Origin: Acholeplasmataceae bacterium
GTDB taxonomy: Bacteria; Bacillota_I; Bacilli_A; Acholeplasmatales; Acholeplasmataceae
DNA length: 60,353 nt
Reading direction: 5' to 3'
Assembly (NCBI GenBank): GCA_007692425.1
Contig: RECG01000017.1
Location: 1 to 60,353 of the forward strand
Shown: positions 1-7,842 of the stretch, piece by piece
How positions within the stretch are numbered: the first letter of the stretch is position 1
How the letters are laid out: each line of letters opens with the position of its first letter
Made by a program: the position numbers and the translations under genes
Notes under the pieces: model-generated
What the model was told of the DNA's origin: nothing
Seen by the model: only the letters and a program-made list of their open reading frames with translations
Databases searched by the model: none

Positions 1-1257
1 GTGGTCATTCCTGACAAGATGATCGAGCTCGCCCGTGACAACAAGGACATGTACGTGTTCTACCCGCACACCGTTTATCAAGCATATGGCAAAGATTTCG
101 TCGACATTGTCGTCGACATGGACCATTGGTATGACAAACTGGTCGACAATCCACAAGTCCGCAAGAAGAAGACCAACCCCCGCAAGCTCCTTGACATGAT
201 CGCGACCTTGCAAGGTGAGAGCGGCTATCCTTACATCATGTTTTCTGACAATGTCAACGCGGTCAATCCGCTCAAGGACCCGGTCAAGTTTTCCAACCTT
301 TGCACGGAGATCCTGCAACCGACCATCACCTCCCATTATGCCGACTACGACAAGCATGATGAAGATGACATCGGCATGGATGTCTCCTGCAACCTCGCTT
401 CGGGACACATGGGCAACATGATCAAACACAACACCATCAAAGAAACGGTGTTCGCCGCGATGGATGTCATGAACTCGGTTTCCAACAACACGGATATCAC
501 TTATGTGCCGGCGGTTGCCAAGGCCAATCGGCTCAACCGCAGCGTCGGCTTCGGCATCATGGGCCATCATGGTTTCCTGGCCGAACAGTTCATCGCCTAT
601 GGCAGCGAGGAAAACATCGACCTGATCGACGTTTTCTTCAACACAGTCAACTATTACAGCCTTGTCCACGCGATGGAAAAAGCCAAGGCGACCGGACAGG
701 TCTTCCACCGCTTCGAAGATTCCGCTTACGCAGACGGGTCGTATTTCGAAGGACGCGGGGCCATCCATCCCAAGACCGACAAAGTCAAAGAGATTTTTGC
801 AGACATTGACATCCCTTCCGATGAAGACTGGCAGACACTCAAAGAAAACGTCATGAAGCACGGGCTATACAACTCCCACCGTCTGGCGGTCGCCCCCAAC
901 GGCAGCATCGCCTACGTGATGAGCGCGACCCCGTCCTTGACGCCAATCAAGCAACAAGTCGAAGAGCGAACCTACGGCAATTCAAAAACCTATTTCCCGA
1001 TGCCCGCGCTCGCCACTTCGGCCTTCATGTACGAATCGGCCTACAAAATCGATAATTTCAAGGTGATCGATGTCATCGCCACGGCCCAGAAACACGTCGA
1101 TCAAGGTATTTCGTTCGAACTCGGCATCACTTCTGACATCACGACCAGAGACTTGCAAAAATACTACCTTTACGCCCATCACAAAGGCATCAAGACACTC
1201 TATTACACGCGCACTCAGAAACTGAAAATCGATGAGTGCGAAGCGTGTGCCGTATAG
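1..1257 (+). CDS. nrdE: Ribonucleotide reductase class Ib, large (alpha) subunit, 3' part
   Basis: C-terminal part of the catalytic subunit that reduces ribonucleoside diphosphates to deoxyribonucleotides. The gene is cut by the window edge, so the first visible codon (GTG) is internal. Seen: the thiyl-radical motif N-L-C-x-E (Cys at visible residue 101), a second redox cysteine in S-C-N-L-A-S (residue 130), the radical-transfer Tyr pair in Y-Y-T-R near residue 402, and the C-terminal C-E-A-C-A-V tail that is re-reduced by a glutaredoxin-type partner. nrdF follows 10 nt after the TAG stop and a glutaredoxin-like gene comes next, the usual class Ib operon. nrdI is not seen and could lie upstream of the window. 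Confidence 0.93.
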   Translation: MVIPDKMIELARDNKDMYVFYPHTVYQAYGKDFVDIVVDMDHWYDKLVDNPQVRKKKTNPRKLLDMIATLQGESGYPYIMFSDNVNAVNPLKDPVKFSNLCTEILQPTITSHYADYDKHDEDDIGMDVSCNLASGHMGNMIKHNTIKETVFAAMDVMNSVSNNTDITYVPAVAKANRLNRSVGFGIMGHHGFLAEQFIAYGSEENIDLIDVFFNTVNYYSLVHAMEKAKATGQVFHRFEDSAYADGSYFEGRGAIHPKTDKVKEIFADIDIPSDEDWQTLKENVMKHGLYNSHRLAVAPNGSIAYVMSATPSLTPIKQQVEERTYGNSKTYFPMPALATSAFMYESAYKIDNFKVIDVIATAQKHVDQGISFELGITSDITTRDLQKYYLYAHHKGIKTLYYTRTQKLKIDECEACAV

Positions 1258-1267
1258 GAGGAAAGAC

Positions 1268-2377
1268 ATGGCAAAGCAAACCAAGAAAAGCACAACACCG
1301 CGCAAACCTCATTTTGAATCACCGACCGATTTCGACGGTGCCAACTGGAACACGATGGAAGATCCTTACACCCAGTTCTTTTATGAGCAAAATCTCAGCC
1401 AGTTCTGGCGTCCTGAAGACATCAGCCTGCAAGGCGATCTCAATGTCTGGAACATGTTGTCAGACGACATTAAGCTCGCCTATGCCCGCAACCTGCTCGT
1501 CCTGACTTTTTTAGATACTTATCAGGGTGATATCGGCATGCCTGTCGTTTCCCGTTCGCTTGATGACAAACAGCATCAACGAAAAGCCGTCCTTAATTTC
1601 ATGGCCGCCATGGAAAATGCCGTTCATGCCAAAAGCTATTCCAACATCTTCATGACGTATATGACCACCAACGACATCAACGAACTGTTCGCCTGGGGTG
1701 AACAAAATAAAAACCTGCAACACATCATGTCGTTGATTGTCGGCACCTACGAGGTGCTCGACCGCTACAATTACTTGCGTCAATACGAACCCGGACACGA
1801 CCATTTCTCAGAAGAAGATTTCAAGGAAGCCCAGTGGAAGGCCATGACGGCCAGCGTCTTTTTGGAAACCTGGCTGTTTTACAGCGGGTTCTATTATCCG
1901 CTCTATTTCTATGGCCAGGGCAAACTGATGCAAGCCGGTGAAATCATCAACCTGATCTTGCGTGATGAAAGCATCCACGGCTTGTATGTCGGTCGTCTCG
2001 CCCAGGAAATCTTTGAAGGTTTCGACACGCCGAAACAAGAAGAACTCAAAGGCTGGATGTTCAATCTTCTGCATACACTCTACCGCGAACAGGCCGAACT
2101 GGTCGAAACCATCTATGATCCGGTCGAACTGGCCCATGATGTCAAGATCTTTGTCCGCTACAACGCAAACAAGGCCTTGATGAATCTTGGGTTCGAACCA
2201 GTTTATCCTAACGAAGAAGTCAATCCGGTCGTATTGAACGGACTCAATACCGAAACCAAGACGATGGATTATTTCTCGATGAAGGGCAATGGCTATCAAA
2301 AAATGCGCTCCGAAGCGCTCAAGGACCAGGATTTCTTTTTTGATTCCACCAAGAGCGGTGGTGACGGACGTGACTAG
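1268..2377 (+). CDS. nrdF: Ribonucleotide reductase class Ib, small (beta) subunit
   Basis: Ferritin-like radical-generating subunit of the class Ib reductase. The ATG at 1268 follows an AGGAGG-type site; an ATG 36 nt upstream overlaps nrdE and lacks such spacing. Expected dimetal and tyrosyl elements are visible: L-D-T-Y-Q-G (Asp ligand), M-E-N-A-V-H-A-K-S-Y (Glu, His and radical Tyr), F-L-E-T-W (Glu) and R-D-E-S-I-H-G (Glu, His), plus the C-terminal F-S-M-K-G-N-G-Y segment that docks on NrdE. At 369 aa it is somewhat longer than typical NrdF because of a basic N-terminal extension of about 20 residues. It sits in an operon with nrdE and the following thiol protein. Confidence 0.95.
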   Translation: MAKQTKKSTTPRKPHFESPTDFDGANWNTMEDPYTQFFYEQNLSQFWRPEDISLQGDLNVWNMLSDDIKLAYARNLLVLTFLDTYQGDIGMPVVSRSLDDKQHQRKAVLNFMAAMENAVHAKSYSNIFMTYMTTNDINELFAWGEQNKNLQHIMSLIVGTYEVLDRYNYLRQYEPGHDHFSEEDFKEAQWKAMTASVFLETWLFYSGFYYPLYFYGQGKLMQAGEIINLILRDESIHGLYVGRLAQEIFEGFDTPKQEELKGWMFNLLHTLYREQAELVETIYDPVELAHDVKIFVRYNANKALMNLGFEPVYPNEEVNPVVLNGLNTETKTMDYFSMKGNGYQKMRSEALKDQDFFFDSTKSGGDGRD

Positions 2378-2633
2378 GGTGATCATGCTGACCAAACCGA
2401 ACTGTCCGCAGTGCCAAAGTCTGAAAATGTTTTTAAAACTCGCACTCAGGGATAAATACGCGCCTGAGATCGACATCATCGACCAGCAGGCACAATCTGA
2501 TCGTTTTCAGACGCTTGCCAGACAACACGCGGTCCAATCGTTGCCGGTGTTAATCAAAGATGATGACATCCTGCGCGCCTGCGGCCCGAATGAAACCATC
2601 CGTTTTTTGGAGACCCATCTCGGCAAACGATAA
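2370..2633 (+). CDS. Glutaredoxin-like (NrdH-type) thiol protein
   Basis: Small redox protein of about 87 aa, likely the electron donor that re-reduces NrdE. The N-terminus has the dithiol site T-K-P-N-C-P-Q-C, followed by a thioredoxin-fold-like pattern including S-L-P-V-L (the cis-Pro strand) and a C-terminal helix. The start is uncertain: GTG at 2370 overlaps the nrdF stop and gives a typical short N-terminus, while GTG 2379 and ATG 2385 are alternatives. It is longer and more divergent than classical NrdH (about 75 aa), with an inserted K-M-F-L-K-L-A-L-R segment. A decayed paralogue lies at 4987-5220. Confidence 0.75.
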   Translation: MTRVIMLTKPNCPQCQSLKMFLKLALRDKYAPEIDIIDQQAQSDRFQTLARQHAVQSLPVLIKDDDILRACGPNETIRFLETHLGKR

Positions 2634-2668
2634 ATCGGAAACACCATTGACGGGTATCTGGATATGAT

Positions 2669-2998
2669 AAAAATGGCACATTCAAAAAGTGTCCAATGTT
2701 TGTCAAAACAACAGGCGCCAATAATCTTGATGCTGCAAAAACCCACTCCTTTGTTAAAACTTTCATTAGAAAAGGATTCATCATAGGAACAAATGCTTAT
2801 TGAGGCTATGATGAGTTATTTGAAACAGGAAATAAACATGATGTTGAACCAACGGATATGGAACATGGCAACTACCGCCCAATTCATTTTGTTATCACGA
2901 ATCTCAAGGCATGCATCAATGGAAATCATCAAAACGCGAAACCAGAAAACATGCAAAACCATTTGATTGGATTTTGTTATTGATTCAATCGAAGAAAC
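2669..2998 (+). pseudogene. IS1595/ISXO2-type transposase remnant
   Basis: One reading frame carries about 110 codons resembling the C-terminal part of IS1595-family (ISXO2-like DDE) transposases. It is interrupted by in-frame TGA codons at 2801 and 2981. Recognisable pieces are T-N-A-Y-stop-G-Y-D-E-L (family: T-D-x-Y-x-G-Y), I-H-F-V-I-T-N-L-K-A (family: V-H-x-V-I-S-N-x-K) and F-C-Y-stop-F-N-R-R (family: F-C-Y-R-F-N-R-R). The second stop is a one-base change of the conserved Arg codon (CGA to TGA). The 5' part of the transposase and clear terminal inverted repeats are not seen, so this is a dead fragment. Confidence 0.72.
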
Positions 2999-3046
2999 AT
3001 GCAAGGCAGATTATAGAATCAACTACAAAAACGTTAAAATAATGAA

Positions 3047-3075
3047 TGCTGGCCTGCGCCACCAAAGTGGCGTGT
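3047..3075. repeat. Short inverted repeat
   Basis: A small perfect hairpin, CGCCAC-CAAA-GTGGCG, downstream of the transposase remnant. There is no T-run, so it is not a convincing terminator. It may be a leftover of a mobile-element end. Confidence 0.35.
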
Positions 3076-3083
3076 AAACAATC

Positions 3084-3138
3084 AAAAAAGGAGCACTTCA
3101 TCGTGATTGGATTGCAATCAGTGAATGTGCACCTTTTT
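3084..3138. repeat. Long imperfect hairpin flanked by A and T runs
   Basis: The left arm (AAAAGGAGCAC, TTCA, TGATTG) pairs with the right arm (CAATCA, TGAA, GTGCACCTTTT) around a 5-nt loop. This gives about 20 paired positions with one mismatch and small bulges. The A-tract before and T-tract after would let it act as an intrinsic terminator on either strand. It could also be the end of a palindromic mobile element. No gene reads directly into it in the window. Confidence 0.5.
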
Positions 3139-3404
3139 ATTGTTTTAACTTGGGGCATTTGAACTTCATAAAATCATGATTTGATACATGGTCGTATGAG
3201 TTGTTTTCCAAACAATCTGTTCCATGCTTCCTGGAAGAAGTCCATGTCATGTCCAATTTTTGGTTTCTGAGAGGTTGTGTGAAAACAATTTCACCGCTTT
3301 CATGTATGATAATGTCCTTAAAAAATCCAGTCTAAGGGTGCTTGTGAACAAGATCAGCTTGGTTTTCATTTCTGCCGGTTCACGAATGAAGCATCATCAA
3401 GGAA
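3139..3404. other. Non-coding or decayed stretch
   Basis: No convincing gene. A 62-codon frame on the plus strand has no ribosome-binding site or recognisable motif. On the minus strand about 50 codons of open but unrecognised protein-like sequence are interrupted by stops. It reads as degraded sequence belonging to the same island as the transposase remnant. Confidence 0.4.
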
Positions 3405-3854
3405 TCATCTGATGTGGGTAACATCCAAACTCACAGGCATGTCTTCCATTTTATCAATAACGATCAAATACGTATACCGACTCATAATTGTTGGTGATTC
3501 CCCTTGTGGATATGTGACCCGAATCTTCACGTAAATGGTGCCGCCCTTTTCATAAACACCTTCCAAACTGAACATTTGTTGATTCAAACTGCCGCTCACT
3601 TCCAATATGACCACAATAAGATCATTGTCATCAAAGAAGGCTTCATCAAATATCCTATATGTTGCTGGCATCTTGAACTCAGTGTCCAATGCCGCTTCAT
3701 ATTGGTCAAAGTTCACTAATTTATTTGTGTATGAATGGCTGAGCGGGACAGGTGCCGCTCCAGTGACAAAATAGCTGCGTTTGATGGGAACAGCTGAGCT
3801 TGGATTACATGAAAACAAGAAAACCAGGCATGCGAGAATCAAGAGTTTTTTCAT
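3405..3854 (-). CDS. Small lipoprotein of unknown function
   Basis: 149-aa predicted lipoprotein. It has an N-terminal basic-hydrophobic signal with lipobox L-F-S-C (Cys16), so it should be exported and anchored to the outer face of the membrane. The ATG at 3854 is preceded by AGGAGT; a longer version starting upstream lacks a signal-peptide-like N-terminus. The mature part is mostly beta-strand-like, with several Val/Ile-rich segments, and I do not recognise a family. It starts about 12 nt downstream of the stop of the truncated subtilase on the same strand, so the two were probably co-transcribed. Confidence 0.6.
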   Translation of the reverse strand: MKKLLILACLVFLFSCNPSSAVPIKRSYFVTGAAPVPLSHSYTNKLVNFDQYEAALDTEFKMPATYRIFDEAFFDDNDLIVVILEVSGSLNQQMFSLEGVYEKGGTIYVKIRVTYPQGESPTIMSRYTYLIVIDKMEDMPVSLDVTHIR

Positions 3855-3865
3855 ATGATTGACTC

Positions 3866-4795
3866 CTATGAATGTATATGCCAAGTCAAAGCCATCAAGT
3901 CTGGCCTCAATCCCGAGTAGTCACCTACAATCCTTACCTCGAATCTCAGTGTACCACTACTTTCGATGATCAGTCTTACCAGTTCGGAATTACCATAGGT
4001 GCTACTTCCTGTACCATTGGTTAACAAGATATCGTTAAGATAAACTTTTAAGTCATAGTTGTTGATAACGGGATTCCCCGCAACCACATCTGTCAGCCAG
4101 TTCAATGCCACAGACAAATATAGGGGTGACTGAACTGACGCACTGATAGGAACTTCATATGAAAGGATTGGATTGGTGTTGGGAATGCCAGAATATGTGT
4201 GAAGAACGGTATGATTAACTATGACGTTTTCGATAAACTTCTCTATGTCTAGCAAACCAGAACCATACATGTCATTGAGATGGTTCGTCTCAAAATCCGG
4301 GTTAAATGGAATACTATTTGATGTGGCTGAAAGTATGGACATGATTTTTTCAGGAAAAAGTCTCAGCACAGGGGTATGTTGCATTGCCAAAGCTATAGCA
4401 CCAGTGACAAGTGGTGCGGCAAGACTTGTTCCGTAATTGTATCCACTATTTGGAATATTCATGTTACCTACAGCAACCAAATTGGGTTTCAGTCTGGGTA
4501 TTGCTACCGGTTCTTCATAAACCGAATACCATGCAAGGACATCACCCGAAATGGTGGTGGCACCTACAGTAATCACATTGTTGGCCAAGGCTGGAGCACC
4601 CATAACATTAGTATTTGGCCCATGATTCCCCGACGCCACAACTAAAACAAGAAAATTATCTCTGACAAACAGGTCATATGCATTAATGCGTGAATTGATT
4701 GCAGATGTGTTGTTTGACCAAGGTATTCCAAAACTAGCATTTACAACGGATACTTGATTATCAACAAACCATTGAAGTGCAGGCAAGTCAATCAA
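3866..4795 (-). pseudogene. Subtilisin-like serine protease (S8), 5'-truncated
   Basis: 309 codons covering the C-terminal part of an S8 peptidase. Seen: V-V-N-A-S-F-G, the oxyanion-hole region V-A-S-G-N-H-G and the catalytic serine box G-T-S-L-A-A-P-L-V-T-G, then a beta-rich C-terminal domain resembling P-domain or pre-peptidase C-terminal folds. The catalytic Asp (D-T/S-G) and His (H-G-T-H) boxes that should lie upstream are absent. The open frame begins at a TTG with no ribosome-binding site. Just upstream, similar coding continues in other frames across T5 and G6 runs before stops appear. I therefore call it a broken gene, though indels in the homopolymer runs could also be sequencing errors. 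Confidence 0.68.
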
Positions 4796-4986
4796 GGTTC
4801 CCGTATATGGGTTGAAATCGGTAGAATATATACAGTCTCTTCATCATTCCCCCCTAAAAACAAAGTCTTCGTTTGTTTTGAGTATATCATAATGAGTCCA
4901 CTTAATCAAGAGCGTGTTATCAGCGTGCCGAAATTGTTTGCAGACAGCATCGTTAATCACTGTAAAGGACAAAGTGAACAAAGGGT

Positions 4987-5220
4987 TTTTTTCTGTCTAA
5001 ACCATGCTGTCAAAAGCGTCAAGACCTCAAGATGTTATTGAAACTCGCCCTCAGGGACTAATATCCGCACAATATCACCCTCATCGAGTCGTGGTTTTGC
5101 GCACTCGATACTGAAAACATCTACCTTCAAGACAAACTATCAGAATTTGAAACGGTTTCCATTGTCGAAAGATATTTAAAGTATTACAATGAAGAAGGAC
5201 TACAGGAAGAATATAAATAG
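4987..5220 (+). pseudogene. Decayed second copy of the glutaredoxin-like gene
   Basis: Bases 4993-5058 align without gaps to 2388-2453 of the intact thiol gene. By my count 47 of 66 bases and 15 of 22 encoded residues match, including the L-K-L-A-L-R-D segment. The CxxC site has been lost (C-C-Q-K-R), and an in-frame TAA at 5059 breaks the frame. Reading on, the 3' part still resembles the family C-terminal helix (E-T-V-x-I-V-E-R-Y-L versus E-T-I-x-F-L-E-T-H-L) and ends at TAG 5218. No start codon or ribosome site is seen. Together with the intact copy it brackets the IS/subtilase island. Confidence 0.65.
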
Positions 5221-5351
5221 TTAGTTTCGTCAGAATATCGGAAACAAACTCTCCTTAATCTTTTTATCAATTGTCCGTTTGTGCAAATTAACTTCTCTGG
5301 TGTCTTTTCTTGACGATCATCAGGACTTGTGCTCAGCATCATGCCCGAGAC

Positions 5352-5361
5352 ATGCTATAAT
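5352..5361 (+). promoter_or_regulatory. Extended -10 promoter of the AAC(3)-like gene
   Basis: TGC-TATAAT at 5353-5361 is an extended -10 element with no clear -35. Transcription would start near 5368, leaving only about 10 nt before the ATG at 5378, so the leader would be very short. Confidence 0.5.
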
Positions 5362-5377
5362 GAAACGGGTGATCAAC

Positions 5378-6196
5378 ATGTCAGAACAACAAATCATACA
5401 TGATACAAGACAACCTTTGAGCGCTGACGATGTCAGACAGTGTCTCTTTGATCTAGGCATCCGCACCGATGACCGCGTGGTCGTCCACAGTTCGCTTTCC
5501 GCCCTCGGCTATGTCATCGGCGGTGCACAGAGCATCATCACAGCCCTTATAGACACGGTCAAAGACGGGACGCTGATCATGCCGGCACACTCTAGTGACT
5601 GGTCAGATCCGGCCGCCTGGTCGAATCCACCGGTCCCCAAAGAATGGGTCGAAGACATGATTAGGACCATGCCCGCCTATGACAAGGAACTGACACCACC
5701 CCGCAAGATGGGAAAAATCGCGGAAACCTTTCTGATGATGAAAAAGACCGAACGGTCCGACCACCCGCAAGCCTCGTTTGCAGCTTATGGCAAAGAAGCG
5801 GCGGAGCTGACAAGCCATCACGGTCTGACACCGATGTTCGGCCTGCAGTCACCTTTGGGAAAACTCTATCAACGTGGTGGCAAGATCCTCCTGCTGGGTG
5901 TCGATTTTTCGTCCTGCAGCGCCTTTCATCTTGCTGAGGCCATCACCGGCATCCCAGCGATGGAAAAGATCGGATCACCCATCATGGTCAATGGTCAAAG
6001 ACAATGGGTCTGGTATGAAGACTTTATCTATGATGCCGATGATTTCCCAAAGATCGGCCAACTGCTCCTTGAAAAAGGTTTGGCGACCACCCGTCCCCTC
6101 GGCAACACCCAGGCGATTGTCGCAGACATCAAGACGGCTGTTGATGCGGCAATCCGTTTCATCAGGATCACCCGGCAAAACCAAGACACACCATAA
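5378..6196 (+). CDS. AAC(3)-family aminoglycoside N-acetyltransferase-like protein
   Basis: 272-aa member of the antibiotic (aminoglycoside) N3-acetyltransferase family, soluble acetyl-CoA-dependent enzymes. Family signatures seen: V-H-S-S-L-S-A-L-G near the N-terminus, G-T-L-I-M-P-A-H-S, D-H-P-Q-A-S-F-A-A-Y-G in the middle, and S-P-L-G-K-L-Y followed by G-x-x-L-L-L-G-V. The ATG at 5378 is chosen because the frame upstream of it contains the promoter. Many chromosomal members of this family (YokD type) have no proven resistance role, so the natural substrate is open. It is monocistronic and separated from the decayed island by its own promoter. Confidence 0.85.
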   Translation: MSEQQIIHDTRQPLSADDVRQCLFDLGIRTDDRVVVHSSLSALGYVIGGAQSIITALIDTVKDGTLIMPAHSSDWSDPAAWSNPPVPKEWVEDMIRTMPAYDKELTPPRKMGKIAETFLMMKKTERSDHPQASFAAYGKEAAELTSHHGLTPMFGLQSPLGKLYQRGGKILLLGVDFSSCSAFHLAEAITGIPAMEKIGSPIMVNGQRQWVWYEDFIYDADDFPKIGQLLLEKGLATTRPLGNTQAIVADIKTAVDAAIRFIRITRQNQDTP

Positions 6197-6226
6197 AAAA
6201 AACCAGCTGATCATCGATCAGCAGGG
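6196..6226 (-). terminator. Terminator of tRNA-Trp
   Basis: On the minus strand, GCTGATC-GAT-GATCAGC is followed by a run of eight T. It lies about 40 nt after the CCA end of tRNA-Trp. It overlaps the 3' end of the acetyltransferase gene and is not a good terminator in the plus direction. Confidence 0.7.
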
Positions 6227-6262
6227 TTGATTCAGCACATCATATCAAAGAGATAAAAAAAA

Positions 6263-6337
6263 TGGCAGGGGTAGCAGGACTCGAACCCGCACTGACGGTT
6301 TTGGAGACCGCTGTGCTACCATTGACACCATACCCCT
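6263..6337 (-). tRNA. tRNA-Trp (CCA)
   Basis: Seventy-five nt on the minus strand with a complete cloverleaf. The acceptor AGGGGTA pairs with TACCCCT, the anticodon loop is C-T-CCA-A-A, the T-loop is GGTTCGAGTCC, and the CCA end is encoded. The CCA anticodon, with no UGA-reading tRNA-Trp in view, agrees with TGA being a stop. Upstream on the minus strand a TTGTAT/TATACT pair with 18-nt spacing is a plausible promoter. Confidence 0.95.
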
Positions 6338-6390
6338 GGCTGCGCATGATAAGTATAACACAAGCAAAAACAAAAATACAATCATCGCAC

Positions 6391-6423
6391 AAAAAAAGAT
6401 GGCATCATTTGCCATCTTTTTCT
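6391..6423. terminator. Terminator at the end of the 2-TM membrane protein gene
   Basis: AAAGATGGCA-TCAT-TTGCCATCTTT with flanking A and T runs, so it can work in both directions. The stop codon of the minus-strand gene lies inside the hairpin (6405-6407). Confidence 0.75.
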
Positions 6424-7370
6424 TCATGATCATGGAATAGCGTCTGACTTGACTTGGGTTTGGGTGGTTCTTTTTGATAGCGTTTGGCACGCACAGTTTC
6501 CATCACGTTCTTGTGAAAGAAGAGCAGATAAGTCAGGGTCAGCACGATGACGATATAAATCAACATGGTCCGCCAGACCAGATGATTGTAAGGACTTAGG
6601 TCACCGCGGTCGGTCACCAGATCGTAGAAGATGATTTCGGACTCATCCGGCATGTCGTCGGCAAACAGACCATGCAAACGGTACAAATCCACATCAAGGT
6701 CGAAATCCGCATCCTTGTTATTGCCTAGCACGGCTTCATTGATCTCGAAACGGCTGGCGATGAAAAGCGGGACAGGATTGAACACCAACGCATTGTCTTC
6801 ACGTTCGCCGTTCGAATAGCTGATCTCAAGTGTGTTCAACACGGCGATCACATCACTATCCGGCACCTTGAGATAATTATCGGAATCAAATAAAAACAAC
6901 AAAGGGACGTTATAAAAAGCGAAAGGTTGTCCCGGATCGAAGAAGACACTGCCTGTGTTGGTCTGTTCGTCACCCACGGTCAAAGTCGCTTCGCTCAGTT
7001 CGACCGTGATCCTAAGAACCGGATTGTCGACCAGCACACCATCCTCATAAATGCGCACATGATTGACAAAGACGACAAAACCGTCGAAATGCTCGGTTTC
7101 CGTACTGGCGCTGACCGCCCTGATGGAGACGCGCAGTTGATAATCGCCACTGTCCTGCTCATACACATAAAGCAAGGGCGACTGACGGAAATAATTGAGC
7201 CCCATCAACGTGTTCATGCCAATCAGATAAGCTTCGTCATCATCCATCCGGTCAGCGATATGCTCTTCGTAATAAGCTTGTAATTTGGAGAAATAAGCAA
7301 AATGATAGATTTGCAGGGAAAGCACAGAAATGACAATCACATAAATGATGCGTAAAACCCATTTGAGCAT
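6405..7370 (-). CDS. Membrane protein with large extracytoplasmic domain, unknown function
   Basis: 321-aa protein with one N-terminal membrane segment (about residues 4-22), about 245 residues of acidic, beta-rich extracytoplasmic domain, and a second membrane segment near residues 270-292. A short basic cytoplasmic tail follows. The ATG at 7370 is preceded by AAAGG; longer versions begin with a hydrophilic, unlikely N-terminus. No family is recognised. It is transcribed alone and away from the tRNA cluster. The two-TM layout with a big outer loop suggests a sensor or an envelope-assembly role, but nothing in the sequence decides this. Confidence 0.7.
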   Translation of the reverse strand: MLKWVLRIIYVIVISVLSLQIYHFAYFSKLQAYYEEHIADRMDDDEAYLIGMNTLMGLNYFRQSPLLYVYEQDSGDYQLRVSIRAVSASTETEHFDGFVVFVNHVRIYEDGVLVDNPVLRITVELSEATLTVGDEQTNTGSVFFDPGQPFAFYNVPLLFLFDSDNYLKVPDSDVIAVLNTLEISYSNGEREDNALVFNPVPLFIASRFEINEAVLGNNKDADFDLDVDLYRLHGLFADDMPDESEIIFYDLVTDRGDLSPYNHLVWRTMLIYIVIVLTLTYLLFFHKNVMETVRAKRYQKEPPKPKSSQTLFHDHEEKDGK

Positions 7371-7450
7371 GGTATCATCGCCTTTCTCATCCATGATACA
7401 AGAAAAGAAATCAAATGACAACCAAAACCCTTGAAAAGTGGGGATTTCAC

Positions 7451-7478
7451 TTTACAAAAGATGAAAATATTGTATAAT
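7451..7478 (+). promoter_or_regulatory. Promoter of the His-Gln-Gln tRNA cluster
   Basis: TTTACA, a 16-nt spacer and TATAAT, ending 19 nt before tRNA-His. No other promoter is needed for the three tRNAs, which lie within 260 nt. Confidence 0.75.
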
Positions 7479-7497
7479 AAGAGTTGCGTTATCACAT

Positions 7498-7574
7498 GGC
7501 GGCCGTGGCGAAGCGGTTAACGCATCGGATTGTGGCTCCGACATTGGAGGGTTCAACTCCCTTCGGCCGCCCCA
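7498..7574 (+). tRNA. tRNA-His (GUG)
   Basis: Cloverleaf with an 8-bp acceptor stem that includes the extra G(-1):C73 pair diagnostic of tRNA-His. The anticodon loop is T-T-GTG-G-C, the T-loop is GGTTCAACT, and CCA is encoded. Confidence 0.95.
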
Positions 7575-7583
7575 ACATCATGC

Positions 7584-7657
7584 AGGCCCATAGCCAAGGG
7601 GTAAGGCAAGGGACTTTGACTCCCTCATCGTTGGTTCAAATCCAGCTGGGCCTGCCA
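7584..7657 (+). tRNA. tRNA-Gln (UUG)
   Basis: Acceptor AGGCCCA pairs with TGGGCCT. The anticodon loop is C-T-TTG-A-C, the T-arm contains GGTTCAAATCC, and CCA is encoded. It is 9 nt after tRNA-His and co-transcribed with it. Confidence 0.94.
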
Positions 7658-7679
7658 CCCTTTTTTTATCACTTGCTTT

Positions 7680-7753
7680 AGGGCTATAGCCAAGCGGTAA
7701 GGCAGAAGGCTCTGACCCTTCGATCGTTGGTTCAAATCCAGCTAGCCCTGCCA
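7680..7753 (+). tRNA. tRNA-Gln (CUG)
   Basis: Acceptor AGGGCTA pairs with TAGCCCT. The anticodon loop is C-T-CTG-A-C, the T-arm is identical to that of the preceding tRNA-Gln, and CCA is encoded. A second glutamine isoacceptor decoding CAG fits a genome with appreciable G at third positions. Confidence 0.93.
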
Positions 7754-7842
7754 TCAATCATGAAACGGAAGCGATGCTTGCCGTTTTTTTTTCAGCAAGT
7801 AAAAATCTGACGACCTTCTATCATAAGGTAGGAGGTAATACC

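Noticed and set aside
1232-1267. Upstream ATG for nrdF
   Set aside because: It overlaps the end of nrdE without its own ribosome site; the ATG at 1268 follows AGGAGG.
2669-2998. UGA read as tryptophan (Mycoplasma code) making the transposase frame open
   Set aside because: Many housekeeping genes (gap, pepF neighbours, sufC, rsuA and others) end naturally at TGA, and one of the TGA codons replaces a conserved Arg, not a Trp.
3224-3412. 62-codon plus-strand frame
   Set aside because: No ribosome-binding site, no motif, and it lies in a decayed stretch.
7484-7681. 65-codon frame through the tRNA cluster
   Set aside because: It lies entirely over tRNA-His and tRNA-Gln genes.
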